A program made the position numbers and the translations under genes. Of a stretch of 11,437 nucleotides of DNA, positions 5,775 to 11,437 are shown piece after piece. Origin of the DNA: Bdellovibrionales bacterium (lineage in GTDB: Bacteria > Bdellovibrionota > Bdellovibrionia > Bdellovibrionales > UBA1609); assembly GCA_028279085.1 (NCBI GenBank), contig JANQSX010000266.1:1-11437 (forward strand). The letters run 5' to 3'. Under the pieces are notes generated by a model. It was not told where the DNA came from. It saw nothing but the letters and a program-made list of their open reading frames with translations, and searched no databases. Numbering within the stretch: the first letter of the stretch is position 1; every line of letters starts with the position of its first letter.

Positions 5775-6807
5775 AAAAAACTATTATGAGATTTTAAAAG
5801 TTTCGCCTTTGGCTAGTCCTTCCACTATTAAAAAATCTTATCAGAGATTAGCCCGTATTCACCATCCCGATAAAAATCCTAATAGCCCTTCTGCGGCAGA
5901 GATGTTTAAACAAATTAATGAAGCCTATCAAATACTAAGTGATAATTTTAAAAGAAAAGAATTTGACCGACAAATAAAAAAAGAAAAACAAAAAGAAGAG
6001 AAGAAAAAGAATCCCTTTACTCCTATGTATGAATCCTATAACTCTTATGCTCATTTTTCAGGACAAGCTATGCCCGCTCATTCTTCCCCTCATCCATCAA
6101 CCACAATAACCCCAAATTCCGGTCAATCTCCCTCTAATAATTCAAACCCGGATTCTTCATCTCCAAAAAAAGATTCTTTTTCTTCTATAAAAGAATTTTT
6201 CACATCTTCTTCTTCTGCAACTCCTCCTCAACAAGACTGTGGACAAATTAAAATCTCTCTTGAGGAAGCCTGCTTAGGAGCTAAAAAAAGCATTGCCTTA
6301 AAAGTACGAAGAAAAGGGACTGTTAAAACAGAAAAATTTAATATTCGTATACCACCAGGAGCAAAAGAAGGAGAAAAAGTAAAAGCTAGAAATAATCAAA
6401 CTGACAAGTCAAATGAGAATTTATATGTTTCCGTTATCTATAAAGAACATCCTTTATTTCAGGTAGAAGGAGCGAACGTATTAGTTAATTTACCTGTCCC
6501 CTTCACAAAAGCTATACTGGGAGGAGAGGTGGAAATACCCACTGTACGTGGACAAGTATCTTTTCAATTACCTCCCGGTACTCACGGAGGCCACGTTATC
6601 CAACTGAAAGGTCAAGGGTTTCCTCTCTCTGCAAAATCAAAACAACGAGGTAATATGCTAATTACAGTGATGTTAGATATACCTTCTGATTTTTCCAAAG
6701 AGGAAAAATCCTGGATACGAGCCATACATAACAGAAATCAATTATGTCCTAAAGTAGCTGAATTTGATATAAAAACAAAATTACTTCTAAAAAATAGAAA
6801 TAAATGA
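5764..6807 (+). CDS. Class-B J-domain co-chaperone (DnaJ/CbpA-type, no zinc finger)
   Basis: Predicted Hsp40 that delivers unfolded clients to DnaK and stimulates its ATPase. The J domain spans about 6-68 with the essential HPD at 34-36. The C-terminal client-binding domains begin near 160 (GQIKISLEEACLGAKK) and include the family hallmark HPLFQVEGANVLVNLPVPFT (229-248) and ILGGEVEIPTVRG (251-263). There are no CxxCxGxG zinc repeats, and the normal Gly/Phe-rich region is replaced by a Lys/Glu segment (71-82) plus a Ser/Pro/Asn/Thr-rich linker (about 83-157). At 347 residues it is longer than typical CbpA. It starts with GTG at 5764, supported by GGAG at 5750-5753 inside grpE and by the standard KKNYYEIL beginning; it overlaps grpE by 11 bp, implying coupled synthesis. 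Whether it is the main DnaJ of the cell or an accessory J-protein cannot be told here. Confidence 0.92.
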   Translation: MNSKKNYYEILKVSPLASPSTIKKSYQRLARIHHPDKNPNSPSAAEMFKQINEAYQILSDNFKRKEFDRQIKKEKQKEEKKKNPFTPMYESYNSYAHFSGQAMPAHSSPHPSTTITPNSGQSPSNNSNPDSSSPKKDSFSSIKEFFTSSSSATPPQQDCGQIKISLEEACLGAKKSIALKVRRKGTVKTEKFNIRIPPGAKEGEKVKARNNQTDKSNENLYVSVIYKEHPLFQVEGANVLVNLPVPFTKAILGGEVEIPTVRGQVSFQLPPGTHGGHVIQLKGQGFPLSAKSKQRGNMLITVMLDIPSDFSKEEKSWIRAIHNRNQLCPKVAEFDIKTKLLLKNRNK

Positions 6808-6855
6808 AAACTTCTTATTTCCCCACTTATTTCTTCTTTTCCGCTTGATAACTGG

Positions 6856-6888
6856 TTGCTTTCTCATAAAAAAACTTCTATATATAAT
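6856..6888 (+). promoter_or_regulatory. Candidate promoter for the lipoprotein-lon unit
   Basis: Within the 203-bp gap 6808-7010, TTGCTT (6856-6861) is followed after 17 bp by TATATA (6879-6884), overlapping a TATAAT at 6883-6888. This would give a leader of about 120 bases before the lipoprotein gene. The rest of the gap shows only weak dyads (GGTC/GACC at 6954-6968, CACTT/AAGTG at 6912-6932), no terminator and no RNA gene. Confidence 0.35.
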
Positions 6889-7010
6889 TAAAATCCCCTA
6901 ATAAATAATAACACTTCCTTTTAATAAAAGTGGTGGAAGCATCAAAATTTTTTGGTCCATATAAGACCTTTTTGCTATTTATTTGATGAGTTTTGAAATA
7001 GGTTAACAAA

Positions 7011-8993
7011 ATGCGCTCCATTTTTTTGTTTTTATTCATTTTGAGCCTTCCTTCATGCACCTTGCTTTCCAAGTATACAAAATTCTCTGAAGTAAATAAA
7101 AAAGAAAGAAAGTCTATCGTTCAACAAAAAAGAAAAAAGCCTGGCTTTTCATCTCGAATAGTAAGTAAAGCATCTAAAGAAATTTTATCCGGTCCTTTAA
7201 CGCAGAAGCGAATTACACAATTAAAAAAGCTTTTAAAAAACAAAGAAGTCTCTCCCCTTAAGGATCAAATTAAAATGATTTTAGGCCGTCATTTTTCCAA
7301 AAAAAACTCCTTTAAAAAATCTCTGATTTATTACTCAAATGTGAATCAAAACCCTTGGAAAAATAAAGCTCTTCTGGAAGAGGCAAAAATTTATTACCAG
7401 ATGCACAAACCTAAAAAGACTTCTCAATTAATTAGCTTGTTATTGGAGGAGAGAGATTTAACGAAAGACATACTAATGGAAGCCTATCTTCTAAAACTGT
7501 CTTTGATCTTGAAAAAAAAATCCTTCCCTCACAAAGAATTATTAGAAGTGTATTGCCAAATATTAAACTATGAAAAGAAGAAAAAATCTATGTACCGAAC
7601 AAAAGCCAGACATATTGTTTTTAGTATGAATGAAAGTGATTTACTGGATATTAAATCGGAAGATTTTATTGAACCCATTAAGGATCTAGTATTTTTTCGA
7701 GCTGGAAAAATACTATTTTATCGTGAAAAATTTAAGCGTTCTTACTTTTTTTTGAAAAAGTTTTTACGTTTTTCAACAGAAAGTGGTCTTGAGGAAAAAG
7801 CTTTAAAATATATTCAAGCTATTGAATCCAGGAAAAAAGTAAATCGAAAGCATATTGGTGCTATCTTGCCTTTAAGCGGTCCTTCTAAAAATATTGGAAA
7901 ACGAAGTCTCAAAGGGCTTAAAATGGGTTTAGGGTTTTATACAGATGAAAGTAATGCCTTTGAATTGATCGTTCTGGATAGTCAGGGCCAACCAGATAGA
8001 ACCAAAAAAGCAGTACAAACATTAGTAACAAAACATCATGTTATAGCTATTATAGGAGGAGTATTAAGTCGTACAGCTATCACTTTAGCAGAAGAAGCTC
8101 AAAATTTTGGTGTACCCGCTTTATTAATGTCACAAAAATCAAAGCTAACTAATACCGGTCATTATATTTTTCAAAACGGATTTACAGCTTCTTTAGTCGC
8201 TAATCAACTAACTGAATTTTTAATAAAGCGACTAAAAGCAAAACGCTTTGCTATTTTGTATCCAAATGATCCTTATGGAGTGGATTACGCCAATGCTTTT
8301 TGGTCCGCTGTAGAACAAAAAGGAGGAGAGATCACCGGTGCACAGTTTTATAAACCAGGAGAGACTGATTTTAACGGCCCCATTAGACGACTTATAGGTA
8401 CTTATTATTTAACAGATCGATTGAAAGAATATAAAAATAAATTAAAAGATTGGTACTTAAAAAAAACCTACTTATCTAAAAGAAGAACTCCTCCTCCGGA
8501 AAATATTCTACCTCCAATAGTAGATTTTGAAGTTCTGTTTATTCCTGATTCTATAAAAACTTTCAGTTTAATAGCCTCACATATAGCATACAATGACATG
8601 AAAAATATTCAGTTGGCCGGACCGTCTTTATGGAATAAAGAACCTATTTTGAAAAAACACTCCAAATATATAGATAAAATTATCTTTGCGGATATGGGGC
8701 TTTCTACTAATAAATTCAAACATACTAATTTTTATAAAACGTTTACTCAGATATTTAATTATAAACCAGGACTTTTTGAAGTCCAGGCTTACGAATCGGC
8801 TTTAGCTTTTCGCCAAATTATCGCTAGTGGAACAAGCACTCGAAATGAATTAAGAGAAGCTCTAAAAAACCTCAAAACATTTCATGGACCAACCGGAAAA
8901 ATAACTATTTCAAATAAAAGAACCTTTTTACGCTCTATACCTATCTTTAAAATGGAAAAAGGCTCTCTATCTTCCTCTTATCTGGACTTCTGA
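7011..8993 (+). CDS. Outer-membrane lipoprotein with TPR-like and periplasmic-binding domains (LpoA/LppC-like penicillin-binding protein activator)
   Basis: The 660-residue protein begins with a short signal peptide and lipobox LPSC, with C16 the lipidated cysteine; T17 at +2 (not Asp) favours outer-membrane delivery. Residues about 60-275 form Lys-rich helix pairs resembling TPR-like repeats (for example RAGKILFYREKFKRSYFFLKK region, 230-250). Residues 279-655 form a type-I periplasmic binding protein fold: KHIGAILPLSGPSKNIGKRS (280-299), HHVIAIIGGVLS (342-353), AKRFAILYPNDPYGVDYANA (410-429) and VDFEVLFIPDS (504-514), with a charged/proline-rich insertion at about 468-503. This architecture matches LpoA/LppC-like proteins that stimulate peptidoglycan synthases, but close relatives are also annotated as ABC branched-chain amino-acid binding proteins, and no transporter genes are nearby. 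A modest AGGT lies 8 bases before the ATG. lon follows after 83 bp. Confidence 0.85.
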   Translation: MRSIFLFLFILSLPSCTLLSKYTKFSEVNKKERKSIVQQKRKKPGFSSRIVSKASKEILSGPLTQKRITQLKKLLKNKEVSPLKDQIKMILGRHFSKKNSFKKSLIYYSNVNQNPWKNKALLEEAKIYYQMHKPKKTSQLISLLLEERDLTKDILMEAYLLKLSLILKKKSFPHKELLEVYCQILNYEKKKKSMYRTKARHIVFSMNESDLLDIKSEDFIEPIKDLVFFRAGKILFYREKFKRSYFFLKKFLRFSTESGLEEKALKYIQAIESRKKVNRKHIGAILPLSGPSKNIGKRSLKGLKMGLGFYTDESNAFELIVLDSQGQPDRTKKAVQTLVTKHHVIAIIGGVLSRTAITLAEEAQNFGVPALLMSQKSKLTNTGHYIFQNGFTASLVANQLTEFLIKRLKAKRFAILYPNDPYGVDYANAFWSAVEQKGGEITGAQFYKPGETDFNGPIRRLIGTYYLTDRLKEYKNKLKDWYLKKTYLSKRRTPPPENILPPIVDFEVLFIPDSIKTFSLIASHIAYNDMKNIQLAGPSLWNKEPILKKHSKYIDKIIFADMGLSTNKFKHTNFYKTFTQIFNYKPGLFEVQAYESALAFRQIIASGTSTRNELREALKNLKTFHGPTGKITISNKRTFLRSIPIFKMEKGSLSSSYLDF

Positions 8994-9060
8994 TTATATT
9001 TTCCATAACACTGATGAGTTTATTTAAATCCTTTCTAATTCCGTCCGAAAAGAAAAAGCA

Positions 9061-9066
9061 AAAGGA
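9061..9066 (+). promoter_or_regulatory. lon ribosome-binding site
   Basis: AAAGGA lies 10 bases before the ATG at 9077 and favours that start over an in-frame ATG at 9014 that has no Shine-Dalgarno and would add 21 Lys-rich residues. No clear promoter or terminator is visible in the 83-bp gap after the lipoprotein gene, so readthrough transcription is likely. Confidence 0.6.
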
Positions 9067-9076
9067 ACATTATAAA

Positions 9077-11437
9077 ATGAATAATAAAATTTATATCCCA
9101 CAAAATTTACCTTTCCTACCTATAAGAGACGCTGTTGTATTTCCCTATATGCTTCTATCCCTTTATGTAGGAAGAGAGAGTTCAAAAAAAGCTATAGAAG
9201 AAGCTTTGAATAAAAGCCGTATTATTTTCCTTTCGTCTCAAAAAAATACAGAGGAAGAGATGATATCCGATGACTCTGTTTTTAAAGTAGGAACAGCCGC
9301 TATTATCTTAAGAATGCGCACAATGAAAGACGGACGAATGAAAATTCTGGTTCAAGGACTTTCTCGAGCTCTGATTGAAAAAATTCAGAAAAAAAACTCT
9401 TATTACGAAGTTAATATCCAAGAAGTCCAAGACTTAGAAACTCCGGAATTATCTCCAAAAACCGTAAATATTATGAATGCGGTTAAAGATACACTAAAAA
9501 CTATCACAGCTTTAGGAGGTCCTTCTTCACCAGACTTATTGATGATTTTGGATGAAGTTAATCAACCTGGGAAGTTAGCTGACCTAATCACCGGACATTT
9601 TGAATTAAAAATGCATGAAATGCAGAACATTTTAGAAACTTTTGATCCAGAAAAACGATTAAATCAACTGCACCGGATTTTAAATAAAGAAGTGGAAATT
9701 ATACGTATGCAAAATCGTATTAAAAAAATGGTAAAAAATAACTTATCCAAGTTCCCAAATGAAAACACAAACCAAAACCCACATTTATCATATACTAATC
9801 CTGCACAAGACTCTAAAACAGAGGAGATTCAAGAACTAATACAAAAAGTAAAAGAAGCGGAAATGCCTGAAAAAGCTAATCAGGAAACTTTAAAACAAAT
9901 ATCCCGGTTGGAAAAAATGCACCCTGAATCCAGTGAAGCTTCCATGATTCGCGGATATTTAGACTGGGTAGTGGAATTACCTTGGAACAAAAGCACTGAC
10001 GATAATCTGAACTTGGATAGAGCAAAAAACACACTGGAAAGAGATCATTTCGGTCTTTACGAAGTAAAAGAAAGAATACTAGAATTTTTAGCTGTAAGAC
10101 AACTGAAGGCAGACTCTTCAATTAAAAGTCCCATTTTATGTTTTGTTGGTCCGCCAGGTGTGGGTAAAACTTCTCTTGGAAAAAGTATCGCCTCAGCTAT
10201 GCAAAGAAAATACTACCGTGTAGCTTTAGGAGGAGTAAAAGATGAAGCGGAAATCCGTGGGCATCGACGCACTTACGTGGGAGCTATGCCTGGAAAGATC
10301 ATTCAAGCTTTAAAGCAAGTACAATCTAATAACCCTATTTTAGTTTTAGATGAAGTAGATAAATTAGGCTCCGATTTTAGAGGAGACCCTTCCGCGGCTA
10401 TGCTGGAAGTCCTTGATCCAGAACAAAATTGCTCTTTTAGAGATCATTATCTGAATCTAAACTTTGATTTAAGTAAGGTGATGTTTATCGCTACAGCCAA
10501 TCTACTAGAAAATATTCCCCATGCTTTAAGAGATCGTATGGAGATCATTACTTTATCAGGCTATACATCAAAAGAGAAAATAGAAATTACCAAAAAATAC
10601 ATTTTAAACAAAGAAATAAAAAATCATGGTATTAGTGACACTCATATTTCCTTTACAGAAAAAGGAATTAAGCACTTAATATCCCATTACACAAAAGAGG
10701 CGGGCCTCAGAAATCTCAGCCGGGAGGTAGGCTCTCTCTGTAGAAAAATAGCTAAGAAAGTAGTACTGGGGGAAGATACTGAATTTACACTTACACCAGA
10801 TAAAATCACGGAGATGTTAGGTCCAGCTAAATTCTTAAAAGAAGATCAATTAAAAGAAAGTAAAGTGGGAGTCAGTACAGGATTGGCCTGGACACAAGCC
10901 GGTGGGGAGATTCTTTATGTAGAAGCTATCCGTATTAGTTCCTCCACTAACAAAGGCATCATCTTAACCGGTCAGCTTGGAAAAATAATGGAAGAATCCG
11001 CCCAGGCCGCTTATTCCTATATTCGTATGTATTCAGAAAAAGCAGGGATCGCTTCAGATTGGTTTAAGAAAAATGAAATTCATATTCACCTACCAGCCGG
11101 AGCCACTCCCAAAGATGGACCCTCTGCCGGTGTTACTTTAGCTACAGCCCTTATTAGTTTGATAACTAACACCCCTGTTAGAAAAGATATCGCTATGACA
11201 GGAGAAATCGGTCTTCAAGGACAAGTCCTTCCAGTAGGAGGTATAAAAGAAAAAGCTCTGGCCGCTTTAAGTCACGGTATTCTAAACGTTATTTTACCTT
11301 TAAAAAATAAGCCGGATATTGAAAATAAAAACTCTAAAGACAGTACTTTAAAAGAATTAAGAGAAAAAATGAATTTTATCTTTGTAGAAAACTTAGATGA
11401 AGTATTCGCTATTGCTCTAAAAAAAGAAAGCCCGGAA
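9077..11437 (+). CDS. lon: ATP-dependent Lon protease (3' end outside window)
   Basis: Lon is a cytoplasmic hexameric AAA+ serine protease degrading misfolded and regulatory proteins. The frame is open for 787 codons to the window edge. Domains: N-terminal substrate-binding domain (LPFLPIRDAVVFPYM, 11-25), helical linker, AAA+ module with Walker A GPPGVGKT (358-365) and Walker B LVLDEVDK (D425, E426), and protease domain with catalytic S683 in PKDGPSAG and K726 in GGIKEK. These positions nearly match E. coli Lon (784 residues; S679, K722), so only about the last 20 residues or fewer should be missing. All catalytic residues are intact. Unusual: the normally very conserved QREYYLNEQLKAIQKELGE-type segment of the coiled coil is absent; an Asn/Pro/Gln/Ser-rich stretch (about 226-249) stands in its place before EIQELIQKVKEAEMP. 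A 21-codon upstream extension (ATG at 9014) is possible. It follows the lipoprotein gene by 83 bp. Confidence 0.96.
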   Translation, partial: MNNKIYIPQNLPFLPIRDAVVFPYMLLSLYVGRESSKKAIEEALNKSRIIFLSSQKNTEEEMISDDSVFKVGTAAIILRMRTMKDGRMKILVQGLSRALIEKIQKKNSYYEVNIQEVQDLETPELSPKTVNIMNAVKDTLKTITALGGPSSPDLLMILDEVNQPGKLADLITGHFELKMHEMQNILETFDPEKRLNQLHRILNKEVEIIRMQNRIKKMVKNNLSKFPNENTNQNPHLSYTNPAQDSKTEEIQELIQKVKEAEMPEKANQETLKQISRLEKMHPESSEASMIRGYLDWVVELPWNKSTDDNLNLDRAKNTLERDHFGLYEVKERILEFLAVRQLKADSSIKSPILCFVGPPGVGKTSLGKSIASAMQRKYYRVALGGVKDEAEIRGHRRTYVGAMPGKIIQALKQVQSNNPILVLDEVDKLGSDFRGDPSAAMLEVLDPEQNCSFRDHYLNLNFDLSKVMFIATANLLENIPHALRDRMEIITLSGYTSKEKIEITKKYILNKEIKNHGISDTHISFTEKGIKHLISHYTKEAGLRNLSREVGSLCRKIAKKVVLGEDTEFTLTPDKITEMLGPAKFLKEDQLKESKVGVSTGLAWTQAGGEILYVEAIRISSSTNKGIILTGQLGKIMEESAQAAYSYIRMYSEKAGIASDWFKKNEIHIHLPAGATPKDGPSAGVTLATALISLITNTPVRKDIAMTGEIGLQGQVLPVGGIKEKALAALSHGILNVILPLKNKPDIENKNSKDSTLKELREKMNFIFVENLDEVFAIALKKESPE
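9752..9823 (+). other. Low-complexity linker inside Lon
   Basis: Codons for residues 226-249 of Lon encode an Asn/Pro/Gln/Ser/Thr-rich stretch (FPNENTNQNPHLSY then TNPAQDSKTE) where family members have the conserved coiled-coil motif ending in IQKELGE. The reading frame is uninterrupted on both sides, so this is a diverged protein segment and not a frameshift visible in the sequence. Confidence 0.6.

Noticed and set aside
6954..6969. GGTC-N7-GACC followed by T5 as a terminator after the J-protein gene
   Set aside because: The stem is only 4 bp and lies 150 bp after the stop and 40 bp before the next gene; too weak to call.
6878..7072. 64-codon minus-strand ORF in the gap before the lipoprotein gene
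   Set aside because: Starts with TTG inside the lipoprotein signal-peptide region, has no recognisable motif and no ribosome-binding site; most likely chance.
9014..9076. Upstream ATG as the true lon start
   Set aside because: In frame and open, but lacks a Shine-Dalgarno site, whereas 9077 has one and gives motif positions almost equal to E. coli Lon. Kept as an alternative in the lon entry.
9876..10121. 81-codon minus-strand ORF
   Set aside because: Antisense to the Lon ATPase region; shadow of a strongly conserved gene.
1..11437. CRISPR arrays, insertion sequences, phage or defence genes
   Set aside because: No regularly spaced direct repeats, transposase motifs, terminal repeats or defence-type domains were seen; all large ORFs are housekeeping or conserved genes.

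Overview
The window is an AT-rich stretch (roughly 35% GC by eye) of ordinary bacterial chromosome carrying nine confident protein genes. Tat translocase genes, a lipobox lipoprotein with a periplasmic-binding-protein fold and a Shine-Dalgarno bacterial gene style point to a Gram-negative bacterium. A biotin carboxylase plus separate biotin carrier protein, a penicillin-binding-protein-activator-like lipoprotein, and an uncharacterised helical protein of a type I recall from such genomes together suggest one of the lineages formerly grouped as Deltaproteobacteria (Bdellovibrionota, Myxococcota, SAR324 or relatives). This placement is an inference from memory of family distributions, not a computed result. 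Several proteins have lost normally conserved motifs or carry low-complexity Asn/Ser/Pro/Lys linkers, which fits a fast-evolving, AT-biased lineage.

Layout. Bases 1-1909 (+): the 3' part of a biotin carboxylase gene, translationally coupled through a TAATG overlap to a biotin carboxyl carrier protein gene; together they equal a single-chain acyl-CoA carboxylase alpha subunit split in two. Only 6 bp later a convergent minus-strand unit ends (1916-3586): an uncharacterised 195-residue helical protein, then TatB-like and TatC subunits of the twin-arginine translocase, probably one operon read from a good sigma70-type promoter at 3621-3594. A 284-bp divergent intergenic region (3587-3870) holds that promoter, a perfect DnaA-box 9-mer and several inverted repeats. 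To the right, all genes are on the plus strand: hemW (radical-SAM heme chaperone), grpE, a class-B J-domain co-chaperone overlapping grpE by 11 bp, a 203-bp gap, a lipoprotein of the LpoA/LppC-like periplasmic-binding-protein type, and lon (ATP-dependent protease, cut by the window end just short of its stop).

How they fit together. hemW-grpE-dnaJ-like-lipoprotein-lon is a protein-quality-control neighbourhood: GrpE and the J-protein both serve DnaK (not encoded here), and Lon removes damaged proteins. The Tat genes export folded, often cofactor-containing proteins. The carboxylase is a metabolic unit whose carboxyltransferase partner must lie outside the window.

I found no mobile element, CRISPR array, tRNA/rRNA or obvious new defence system. 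The points most worth a second look are the Tat-linked uncharacterised protein with its apparently leaderless start, the replacement of a conserved coiled-coil motif in Lon by a low-complexity linker, the atypical J-protein, and the possible alternative RNA folds in front of hemW.
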